Below the pieces are notes generated by a model, which saw nothing but the letters and a program-made list of their open reading frames with translations, made no database searches and had not been told where the DNA came from. A DNA stretch of 64,000 nt from Acholoe squamosa (taxonomy: Eukaryota > Annelida > Polychaeta > Phyllodocida > Polynoidae). Made by a program: the position numbers and the translations under genes. The stretch covers positions 38,877,250 through 38,941,249 of the forward strand of contig OX439051.1 of assembly GCA_949317995.1 (NCBI GenBank), written 5' to 3'. Below, piece by piece: positions 1 through 12,816 of the stretch. The stretch's first letter is position 1; each line of letters begins with the position of its first letter.

Positions 1-2410
1 CCTCGTTGTGTCAGGAGTCTGGGTAGGACTAGATACCACCAGGACGCTTATCTAGTTTATCAGGAGTCTGGGTAGGACTAGATACCACAAGGACCCTTAT
101 CTAGTTGTGGCAGGAGTATGGGTAGGACTAGAACCACCAGGACCCTTATGTAGTTGTGACAGGAGTATGGGTAGGACTAGATACCACCAGGACACTTATG
201 TAGTTGTGGCAGGAGTATGGGTGGGACTAGATACCACCAGGACCCTTATCTAGTTGTGGCAGGAGTATCGGTAGGACTAGAACCACCAGGACCCTCATCT
301 AGTTGTGGCAGGAGTATGGGTAGGACTAGATACCACCAGGACCCTTATCTAGTTGTGGCACGAGTCTGGGTAGGACTAAATACCACCAGGACCCTTATAT
401 AATTGTGGCAGGAGTCTGGGTAGGACTAGATACCACCAGGACCCTTATCTAGTTGTGGCAGGAGTATGGGTAGGACTAGAACCACCAGGACCCTTATGTA
501 GTTGTGGCGGGAGTATGGGTGGGACTAGATACCACCAGGACCCTTATCTAGTTGTGGCGTCGTTTCCACCTTTCACCCTGTCGGCCACCAATGTACATGT
601 ACCATGCCCATAGTTCGCAATGATGCATGAATGCCTCCCTGGGGAGTTGTGACAGTAGTCTAGTAAGAACCTACCGGTAGTTGTGACAGGATTGTGGGAA
701 GGGCAATACACCATCAGGACCCTTATCTAGTTGTGAGATGAGTCTGTGTTGCGGCCTTTGGAGGGTTAAAGGATTATTGTACATCTCCTACCCTGTAATG
801 TACTCATCATTATGAGCACTCTCGCCTTACATCTGATCTATGAAAAACCTCTCTGTATAGATCATTGGGCGTGACTCTGGGCAACACTTTCTTCAGGATA
901 TTTCATCAGTGTCATGTGTCACTTTCGACCTTTCAGCCACAAATGCACATGCCCATAGGTCGCTATGATGCACGGATGCAGCCCTGGTGAGTTTTGGCAG
1001 TACTCTGGTTAGAACCTCGATGTGCCAGGAGTCTGGGTAGGACTAGATACCACCAGGACCCTTATCTAGTTTATCAGGAGTCTGGGTAGGACTAGATACC
1101 ACAAGGACCCTTATCTAGTTGTGGCAGGAGTATGGGTGGGACTAAAACCACCAGGACCCTTATGTAGTTGTGGCAGGAGTATGGGTAGGACTAGATACCA
1201 CCAGGACACTTATGTAGTTGTGGCAGGAGTACGGGTGGGACTAGATACCACCAGGACCCTTATCTAGTTGTGGCAGGAGTCTAGGTAGGACTAGATACCA
1301 CCAGGACCCTTATCTAGTTGTGGCAGGAGTATGGGTGGGACTAGAACCACCAGGACCCTTATGTAGTTGTGGCGGGAGTATGGGTGGGACTAGATACCAC
1401 CAGGACCCTTATCTAATTGTGGCAGGAGTCTGGGTAGGACTAGAACCACCAGGACCCTTATGTAGTTGTGGCAGGAGTATGGGTAGGACTAGATACCACC
1501 AGGACAATTATGTAGTTGTGGCGGGATTATGGGTGGGACTAGATACCACCAGGACCCTTATGTAGTTGTGGCGGGAGTATGGGTGGGACTAGGTACCACC
1601 AGGACCCTTATCTAGTTGTGGCAGGAGTCTGGGTAGGACTAAATACCACCAGGACCCTTATCTAGATGTGTCAGAAGTATGGGTAGGACTAAATACCACC
1701 AGGACCCTTATCTAGATGTGTCAGAAGTATGGGTAGGACTAAATACCACCAGGACCCTTATCTAGTTGTGGCAGGAGTCTGGGTAGGACTAGATACCACC
1801 AGGACCCTTATCTAGTTGTGGCAGGAGTATGGGTAGGACTAGAACCACCAGGACCCTTATGTAGTTGTGGCAGGAGTATGGGTAGGACTAGATACCACCA
1901 GGACACTTATGTAGTTGTGGCAGGAGTATGGGTGGGACTAGATACCACCAGGACCCTTATCTAGTTGTGGCAGGAGTATCGGTAGGACTAGAACCACCAG
2001 GACCCTTATCTAGTTGTGGCAGGAGTATGGGTAGGACTAGATACCACCAGGACCCTTATCTAGTTGTGGCAGGAGTATGGGTAGGACTAGATACCACCAG
2101 GACCCTTATGTAGTTGTGACAGGAGTATGGGTAGGACTAGATACCACCAGGACCCCTATCTAGTTGTGGCAGGAGTCTGGGTAGGACTAAATACCACCAG
2201 GACCCTTATATAATTGTGGCAGGAGTCTGGGTAGGACTAGATACCACCAGGACCCTTATCTAGTTGTGGCAGGAGTATGGGTAGGACTAGAACCACCAGG
2301 ACCCTTATCTAGTTGTGGCAGGAGTCTGGGTAGGACTAAATACCACCAGGACCCTTATCTAGATGTGTCAGAAGTATGGGTAGGACTAAATACCACCAGG
2401 ACCCTTATCT
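1..2410. repeat. 50-bp minisatellite array, two blocks
   Basis: Tandem copies of a unit of about 50 bp run from the window edge to about 556 (about 11 copies) and again from about 1023 to 2410 (about 28 copies). Each unit has a core GGGTAGGACTAGATACCACC, and a subset carries GAACC in place of GATACC and is 1-2 bp shorter. The spacer at 557-1022 holds degenerate unit fragments and pieces of the GCATGATGCA palindromic family. The array lies downstream of MYO3 coding exon 5, so it is probably in the next MYO3 intron. Open frames through it are repeat artefacts. The array continues off the left edge, so its other border, possibly another exon, cannot be seen. Confidence 0.95.
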
Positions 2411-2473
2411 ATCTGTGCGTGATTCAGTCACAGAAGTACCTGATATCCTTATGTAAAGGATGCATGCATGTAC

Positions 2474-2730
2474 TAACCCTTTTACGGGCCGCTAATGCAT
2501 TAATGCAGCATACCCATTGGTTGTCATGACGCATGAATGTAGCCCTGGCGAGTAACTCGCCAGGGCTACATTCATGCGTCATACCGACTCTTTGGTTTGA
2601 TACACTCCCGGAGGGTCGGCATGATGCTCTAATAAAGTGCTGACGAGCCGTCTCACCAGCACTTCATTGGTGCATCATGCCTACCAATGGGCATGATTCA
2701 CTCCTGCATCAGCTGCCCTTAAAGTGTCAT
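2474..2730. mobile_element. GCATGATGCA-family palindromic MITE with perfect hairpin
   Basis: This is a copy of a dispersed non-autonomous element whose ends resemble TTAACCCTTTAAGGGC and its reverse. Its interior is a series of palindromes around GCATGATGCACCAATGAAG. It contains an uninterrupted inverted repeat at 2526-2582, with 28-bp arms and a 1-nt loop. Better-bounded relatives are at 13957-14166 and 48632-48853, with fragments near 4430, 9050, 11050, 12890, 25690-26045, 32510 and 61910. The class of transposase that moved it is unknown. Confidence 0.7.
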
Positions 2731-3321
2731 GGCACCCTGATCATGAGTTCAATAACCCTATAAGTTAGCAGAATGGGGGGGGGAGAGCAACAGGCCGTGG
2801 GCCCCTTGGCACATTCATTGACATCACAGCCTCGGCCAGCGGCTATTTAATACCAGTTTAATAGCCTGGGAGCATCTCTATATTCAACTGGATGTGTATT
2901 CCATTTTATTGTTTTATTGCCCCCTTTGATCTAGATAAGAATCTGATTGAACCTGGATGTGTATTCACTCACCAGCAGATGTTAAGTAATACTACAGTGG
3001 TATTGCCTCTGCTGGGAGAGCTAGCTCGCCACCTGGGCGACGATCTAGTCAGATGAAGAGCTGAAGCCAGCCCGTACTCTGTCGGGCTGGAGGGGGCGAG
3101 CCTGTTGACATCACGGACAACAGTTGAAGAACTGTCATATGTAGCTTGCTATGTCAATTTGTACCATCAATCTATGAAAAAGCCCAAATCATTGTTTGTT
3201 ATATGCACATAATATTATATGTGATTTGACAGGCTTGTATTTATGAATCATGACAACATAGGGGTAAAATGTATGAAAGCACTATGGCACTTAAATGTTT
3301 AACCCGTAAAATATAACTTAC

Positions 3322-5432
<2,111 letters not shown>

Positions 5433-5459
5433 CGTGTATGGTGGGGTTTTATCACATGG

Positions 5460-7625
5460 TGAAGTCCTCTCACACTACCACCTGTAAATGGACATATAGA
5501 CACATGGTGTATGGTTGTATCACATGGTGATGTCCTCTCTCAATACCACCTGTAAATGGGACATAGAGACACATGGGTTATGGTTGTATCACATGGTGAC
5601 GTCCTCTCTCACTACCACCTGTAAATGGACATATAGACACATGGTGTATGGTTGTATCACATGGTGATGTCCTCTCTCACTACCACCTGTAAATGGACAT
5701 ATAGACACATGGTGTATGGTTTTATCACATGGTGATGTCCTCTCTCAATACCACCTGTAAATGGACATATAGACACATGGTGTATGGTTGTATCACATGG
5801 TGACGTCCTCTCTCACTACCACCTGTATATGGGACATATAGACACATGGTGTATGGTTGTATCACATGGTGATGTCCTCTCTCACTACCACCTGTAAATG
5901 GACATATAGACACATGGTGTATGGTTTTATCACATGGTGATGTCCTCTCTCAATACCACCTGTAAATGGACATATAGACACATGGTGTATGGTTGTATCA
6001 CATGGTGACGTCCTCTCTCACTACCACCTGTATATGGGACATATAGACACATGGTGTATGGTTGTATCACATGGTGACGTCCTCTCTCACTACCACCTGT
6101 AAATGGACATATAGACACATGGTGTATGGTTGTATCACATGGTGACGTCCTCTCTCAATACCACCTGTAAATGGGACATATAGACACATGGTGTATGGTT
6201 GTATCACATGGTGATGTCCTCTCTCACTACCACCTGTAAATGGGACATATAGACACATGGTGTATGGTTGTATCACATGGTGATGTCCTCTCTCACTACC
6301 ACCTGTAAATGGGACATAGAGACACATGGTGTATGGTTGTATCACATGGTGATGTCCTCTCTCACTACCACCTGTAAATGGACATATAGACACATGGTGT
6401 ATGGTTTTATCACATGGTGATGTCCTCTCTCAATACCACCTGTAAATGGACATATAGACACATGGTGTATGGTTGTATCACATGGTGACGTCCTCTCTCA
6501 CTACCACCTGTATATGGGACATATAGACACATGGTGTATGGTTGTATCACATGGTGATGTCCTCTCTCACTACCACCTGTAAATGGACATATAGACACAT
6601 GGTGTATGGTTTTATCACATGGTGATGTCCTCTCTCAATACCACCTGTAAATGGACATATAGACACATGGTGTATGGTTGTATCACATGGTGACGTCCTC
6701 TCTCACTACCACCTGTATATGGGACATATAGACACATGGTGTATGGTTGTATCACATGGTGACGTCCTCTCTCACTACCACCTGTAAATGGACATATAGA
6801 CACATGGTGTATGGTTGTATCACATGGTGACGTCCTCTCTCAATACCACCTGTAAATGGGACATATAGACACATGGTGTATGGTTGTATCACATGGTGAT
6901 GTCCTCTCTCACTACCACCTGTAAATGGGACATATAGACACATGGTGTATGGTTGTATCACATGGTGATGTCCTCTCTCACTACCACCTGTAAATGGGAC
7001 ATAGAGACACATGGTGTATGGTTGTATCACATGGTGATGACCTCTCTCAATACCACCTGTAAATGGGACATAGAGACACATGGTGTATGGTTGTATCACA
7101 TGGTGATGTCCTCTCTCACTACCACCTGTAAATGGGACATATAGACACATGGTGTATGGTTGTATCACATGGTGATGTCCTCTCTCACTACCACCTGTAA
7201 ATGGGACATATAGACACATGGTGTATGGTTGTATCACATGGTGATGTCCTCTCTCACTACCACCTGTAAATGGGACATATAGACACATGGTGTATGGTTG
7301 TATCACATGGTGATGTCCTCTCTCACTACCACCTGTAAATGGGACATATAGACACATGGTGTATGGTTGTATCACATGGTGATGTCCTCTCTCACTACCA
7401 CCTGTAAATGGGACATATAGACACATGGTGTATGGTTGTATCACATGGTGATGTCCTCTCTCAATACCACCTGTAAATGGGACATAGAGACACATGGTGT
7501 ATGGTTGTATCACATGGTGATGTCCTCTCTCACTACCACCTGTAAATGGGACATAGAGACACATGGGTTATGGTTGTATCACATGGTCACGTCCTCTCTC
7601 AATACCACCTGTAAATGGGACATAT
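5460..7625 (-). repeat. Splice-acceptor minisatellite of MYO3 exon 1 (32 units of about 69 bp)
   Basis: Read on the minus strand, each unit is an intron end (CCCATTTACAG) followed by GTGGTAGTGAGAGAGGAC, then CACCATGTGATACAACC, then CACCATGTGTCTATATG, and back to the intron end. The acceptor plus about 45 nt of exon are repeated. I counted 32 acceptor-like sites between 5481 and 7607, spacing 67-69 bp. The site at 5482 belongs to the real exon and has diverged slightly. Some units carry TATACAG instead of TTTACAG. A 205-bp higher-order pattern (units with TTTTATCAC) occurs at about 5720-6120 and again at about 6400-6800. One 69-bp frame is open for 270 codons because 69 is divisible by 3; I do not consider it a gene. 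Confidence 0.95.
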
Positions 7626-8154
7626 CAGATAATTTCTGAAATCTCTTACTGGTAGGTTCCTACATGATCTTTATCTTATTAACTACACAAAGGGCATAAC
7701 GATTAGTAGAGGGGTAACATATATAATTAAATCACTCCTTTGATAGTGGGTGTGGCAAATCTTTTAGATTTTTCTCCTTTTTTTGTGAAACTCAACGACT
7801 CCTGACACAGCACTCGTGCCCAACCATGCCTCATTGAATAACAATTATACTTAAGTAAATTATTCAACAACCTGAAAAGGCTTATCATAAAACACCAATA
7901 ATTACATCCTCTGATTATCTACTAGAAGGTATTCAGAACTCCCACACAATTAATCCTTTGCAAATAATAGAAAGGACATTCCCAGAACCCACATGATCGC
8001 TGACATATCTGTAAAGAACTTGTCATAGATGAATGTGGTCAACATGTTTTTGTCGTTCTGTGTGATCAGCTGGATAGTTATAGCCGCATAGCGGGCCAAT
8101 GGTAGCAGGTATAGCAATTTGCTGATTTTTTTTTTTTTTTAATTTTCTTTACTT

Positions 8155-8400
8155 ATCGTTATCTCCTGCGTATAAGACGCGTCCTCTACGCCAAACAAAT
8201 GCCTGGTGCGTCTTATAGGATTTTTTCAAGTTGGGTGTGCGTCTTATACGAGGGGTAATTTTACTATAGAACAGTACTGGATTGACAAAAATCACCCCTA
8301 AGAGGTGCGTCTTATACGCGAAAATGCATGTGCTGAGTTTGGGGTGCGTCTTATACGCGCAGCGCGTCTTCTACGCGGGAGATTACGGTACATATAGGCA
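8155..8400 (-). mobile_element. CGTAAA/GTATAAGACGC MITE, copy 1
   Basis: The terminal inverted repeats read TACCGTAATCTCCCGCGTA at the right end, with a diverged match at the left. The interior has repeated GCGTCTTATACG blocks. It is the reverse orientation of the copies at 11997 and 12581. The TA at each tip fits a TA target duplication, suggesting Tc1/mariner mobilisation; this is inference. Confidence 0.75.
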
Positions 8401-10337
8401 GAGGTGTCCGTTGGTCCAACCTCTGAAAATTTTAGGGCCCTTAGACACTTTATAAGTGGAAGGATTTCTCATCATATAAAACTGCACTAAAGTCTAAATT
8501 AGAGGGGCCTCTGAACCTCTGAAAATGGATGAACCTCTGAAGGTGTGACATCTCTGATATTTATAGGCTATATGGACAACTGGAATCATGACCTTGGCCA
8601 GAATTATAAGGACAAGATGGCAGCCAACACAGTCTAACCAGGTAAAATGTAACATATGCCCCATGTTTGACTAAGTCAAGACTGTAAGGTCACAGGTCAC
8701 CAGGGTCAAGGTCACTAAGGTAGTGTTGTGTGGGAAACCTGACCAGATGGTGTATATGTACCGTAAAACCTCACCTTTCTCTTTCTTCTATATTTTTTTT
8801 CATAATGTTAACTGATTTTTTCTTCACAATTCAAAGTCGGCTTATGGGTGAGGATTTGATATACAAGTGATAGAGTAAAGAAAAAATCAATTTTAAAGCT
8901 TTTTCCTTATGGTTTTTCTCTCAAACTCAGATTCGGTTTATGTGTGAGTTAGGCTTAAATTTGTGGTTTTACTATAGCTATATACGTGTAGAATTTAGCC
9001 CTATGAAGCTGAAAAATGCCTAAAGATCTGTATATACATGATGCATTACTAGAGCTTGGGTGAGTGCCTAGCTGCTGCTTCATTTATGAAGCATCATGCA
9101 TATCTATAGGTAGTGCATCGAACCTGTGAGGTCAACATGATGCATGATTGCAGCACTTGTGAGTTACTCACCATGATTGCTGCATTCATGTATCAAGATG
9201 ACCAAGGAGCATGATGCACCAATGTATTATGTGGCCTTTAAAGAATAACACCAGATAAATCATGTACCTACAAGACCCACTGCTGAATGTGGGACATACT
9301 GTACTACAGGGATATCTTACATACATAAGGCGACCCTGCAAATATGACACATCCTGACTTTATGAGGAAGCTATCCACAGCAGGGGCCTGCAATTGGGTG
9401 ATATATCACACATTATGAAACAACTCATATCGTCGCCTCAGTGCACAAGTTTGTACGTGTATAGATTTTTTTTTCAAGTTCTTCAAAAGAAGTGTTTCAA
9501 TTAATATAGCAAACAAGTGATATAACCTCACTGTATTTGGGCCTGTAGGCACTAATATTACAGATAGAGCTGCAGAATTAGAATTAGGTAGATAAGGGAC
9601 AATATATCTTAAATTCTCTCGTATAAGCCACAGCTAGTATCAGATCCCAAATCAAAATAAGGCTTGTAGGATCAGCCAAAAGAAGGGGTGCGGCTTATAG
9701 GAGGGTATTTTGAACTAAAGAACAGTACTAAAAATCATCAAGCAACAAATGAGGCTTATTGCTCCCGCTAGAGTTGTGGGTGTGGCTTATATGAGGGTGC
9801 AGCTTATACGAAATAATTTACGGTAAATGTTAAAACCGAAGAAAACTCAGATGCGGGGATGGCCAGATGCTATCTGCGGCCATGATGATTGGGGATACCT
9901 GAGCCTGATCAGAAAGTCGCAGAGTTTGGGGTGCGCCTTATATGCGCGCTGCACCTCATACACGGGATATTGCAGTAGAAACAATAACCTGGTTCCCATG
10001 GTAACCTACAACAAGTGGTTCTGTCACCACTATGGGTCAGCTGACTAGGTAGGCATATTCATTAAATGACTATGTTAGAAATGAATAGCTATTAATCACA
10101 GTGTGCAACTACTCTTATACCTCACATAAAAGGCGCATCTTATACATAGAGCTAGACATATGTCGCGCATTATAGAGCCAATCTGAAGTCCCGGTGCGCC
10201 TTACAGGAAAGGATTTTACACAATAGAAAAGTGTGTAATCCGTGTAGATTATAGGCGAATTTGAGGCCTACTGCACCTTATAGAATACTCCTTAGACTCA
10301 AGGCATAGAGGAACCAAATTAAGTACCTTTGATGTGT

Positions 10338-10428
10338 CACATGTATATATGTGGATCAAAACGGTAAAAGGTATGCCCACAAGGGGGTGCACTGGGGTAC
10401 CTTTTACCGTGTTGATCCACATATATCG
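10338..10428. repeat. Long-armed hairpin
   Basis: ATATATGTGGATCAA followed by CGGTAAAAGGTA is matched in inverse at 10400-10428, with about 27 nt between the arms. It looks like a small foldback insertion. No gene is associated with it. Confidence 0.75.
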
Positions 10429-11499
10429 ATTCACTAGTGTGCCGATTATGCGAGTTATGCCTTACAGTAGAAAAGGTGCTACCTCTAAAAGAGTTTAAAA
10501 GTATCTGATTTCTATCAGATCTCTAACCAGTCATAATGTCTATGAGAGATATGTAACCTGTATAATCGATCCGTTCCTCATTCTATGGGGAGAGAAGACA
10601 AGTCTCAATATTTTACACATGAATCAGAAAGTACATCAAATGTATAAAAAAGAAATCGAATACCAGTGGTTTTATTTGAAGGCCTGGTCTCCCCACCTAC
10701 CCTCTATATGAATACTTTGTATATGACAACCAGTTCCCATTGATACTAATGGCACCCAGCAATGGGCTACACCAATAAAATATGTATAATACACAAAATG
10801 ATGCGCAGAGCCTAGCGCGCTCGTAACCCGCCGTGCTGGTCATGACAGGGCACTGATTGGTTTATAGTATGTTTTATATAGGGCCAAGTAGTAGGGATGT
10901 TATTTGTTTAATTTGACAGTTTTGGAGTTTTATTTTGATACATGATGATTGAGGATGATGGACTATGAGCTTTGATAACACAATATTGTAAAACCTCTCC
11001 TAGAAGTGTAAGTCGATCCCTAATCAACACCCCAAGTGAGGTGCATCATGACAACCAAAGAGCAAATCAACTCATAATAAATGATGATAAGTTCATACAC
11101 TGTGAAGGGATCAAAGGTGCATTGGCGCATCATGCCCATTTGTGCATCATGTCGTCCATCTTGGACGTGCAGTGCATCTATACTGTAAGCTTGGCATCAT
11201 GTATGGTTGCAGCACTGACGACCCACTCGCCAAGGCTGCATTCATTCCTCAAGACGACCAATTTACATGATGCATTCAAATGGTTAAGAGTGGCCAGATG
11301 ATTCACATTCATTTGTTGATGCACCCATGTAGCACAAATATGAGTTACTCACCAGGACCCCATCGATGCATCATGCCTAACCTGCAGAAGTGCATCGTTC
11401 CTCTCAATGAAAGTTTCATATCTCTTTTTTTTTCTTTTCTTTTTTTTTTTTTTGAAGAAACTGCTCTAAATTGGCCTAGATACTGTATTTAAGCCCCAC

Positions 11500-11680
11500 T
11501 CCCATGGTTACCAGTAACCATGGTAGCTGTAACCACCTCCCCTTGCAGATGTGTACACAACTTGTGTTGCCTAGCAACAGTGTTCTGAATGACGTCACGC
11601 CCCCAAGGGTAAACCGTCATTCTGAGTGGTCGCATCGTGCAATCAAGTCTACTTCTCCCTAGCTCCGTCCAAAATTAAAG
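11500..11680. promoter_or_regulatory. Promoter-like patch: two RFX X-boxes and a CRE
   Basis: Three consensus motifs lie within 91 bp: GTTACCAGTAAC (11507-11518, X-box without spacer, inside a longer CCATGG palindrome), GTTGCCTAGCAAC (11566-11578, X-box with a 1-nt spacer) and TGACGTCA (11590-11597, full CRE). Both X-boxes fit the GTNRCC-N(0-3)-RGYAAC rule for RFX factors, which drive ciliary and sensory-cell genes. The site is 6 kb upstream of MYO3 coding exon 1, so it could be the MYO3 promoter; that is inference. A short repeat, AAAGTTTCATATCTCT, occurs on both sides (about 11407 and 11685), so the patch could instead lie inside a mobile element. Confidence 0.4.
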
Positions 11681-11996
11681 TTTCATATCTCTCTTCTTTT
11701 CACCCCTTATTAGTATGATCATGACTTAATCAGTACTACCGGTTACAGCTTCTTAGATATCTCCCAAATCCATTAAATAAATTAAGTAAATTAAAAAAAA
11801 AAAACACACACACTTACCGTAAATTACTGATCTAAGAGTTGGTCAGGACACCTAAACAGAACATATGTACCCGTAGGGCATATTTGAGGCCATAGCACTT
11901 GATTGGGGACAATGTTATGAATAAAATTTTTGCCACTGAATAAAACCTACCGGTAGTCAGGTGGGTTTCAGTCATTATATTGGTGGATTAGGTAAC

Positions 11997-12233
11997 TACC
12001 GTAAACTCCCGCGTAGAAGACGCGCTGCGCGTATAAGATGCACCCCAAACTTAGCACATGCATTTTCGCGTATAAGACGCACATTTTAATGGTGATATTT
12101 GTAAGATAAGTACATTTCTATAGTAAAAGTACCCCTTGTATAAGACGCCCCCCCAACTTGAAGAAATCCTATAAGACGCCCCAGCATTTTGTTTGGCCTA
12201 GAGGACGCGTCTTATACGCGGGAGTTTACGGTA
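11997..12233 (+). mobile_element. CGTAAA/GTATAAGACGC MITE, copy 2
   Basis: This 237-bp element runs from TACCGTAAACTCCCGCG to its exact inverse CGCGGGAGTTTACGGTA. Internal inverted blocks are built from GCGTATAAGACGC. It has no coding capacity. Confidence 0.85.
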
Positions 12234-12580
12234 GTTCATTGTACGTAATGTAGTTTGAGCTCGATATTTGATGATGAGTATTAGCTAAATGGAATCAAAT
12301 GTGGGGGCGAGCGAGATCACTCGAGCATGCTTGGCAACCCTGGCCGACCTCAATTAAGCTTTTGTCAAAAGTACTGTAAAACCGTATGATAAACCACAGC
12401 CCAAACAATGAAAAAGACTATAAGCTGCACCTGGGGCTTAACAATTTGTGTTAAAACCCCGTCTATACTCCGCACCCTTAGACCAGGACGACTCTATAAG
12501 CTGCATGTCTATTAACTGTGGCTCATACATGGGGTTAAATAGTAAATTTATGTGTCTATAAAAAACAGAAAGATAATAGG

Positions 12581-12816
12581 TACCGTAAACTCCCACGTAG
12601 AAGACGCGCTGCGCGTATAAGACGCACCCCAAACTCAGCACATGCATTTTCGCGTATAAGGCGCACATTTAAGGCTGAAATTTGTAAGATTAGTACATTT
12701 CTATAGTAAAATTACCCCTCGTATAAGACACACACCCAACTTGAGAGAAAGCTATTAGACCCCCCAGCATTTTGTTTGGCGTAGAGGACGCGTCTTATAT
12801 GTGGGAAATTACGGTA
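12581..12816 (+). mobile_element. CGTAAA/GTATAAGACGC MITE, copy 3
   Basis: This 236-bp copy has the same orientation as the one at 11997, only about 350 bp away. Its terminal repeats are slightly diverged (CCCACG for CCCGCG). Confidence 0.85.

Larger units (their letters stand above)
7640..11480. other. Repeat-rich non-coding stretch right of the MYO3 array
   Basis: No exon with convincing protein content was found. The region holds a CGTAAA-family MITE (8155-8400), diverged relatives with GTATAAGCC motifs (about 8758-8975, 9609-9825 and 9900-9980), GCATGATGCA palindrome fragments (9050-9240 and 11040-11400), and a strong hairpin at 10338-10428. If MYO3 transcription starts near 11.5 kb, this is its first intron. 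Confidence 0.6.

Noticed and set aside
1320..2529. Repeated GLEPPGPL/GTRYHQDPY open frames
   Set aside because: By-products of the 50-bp minisatellite; frames break wherever units differ in length.
6752..7564. 270-codon open frame with 23-residue repeats
   Set aside because: It is the open frame of the 69-bp splice-acceptor minisatellite; it has no independent start context or family similarity.
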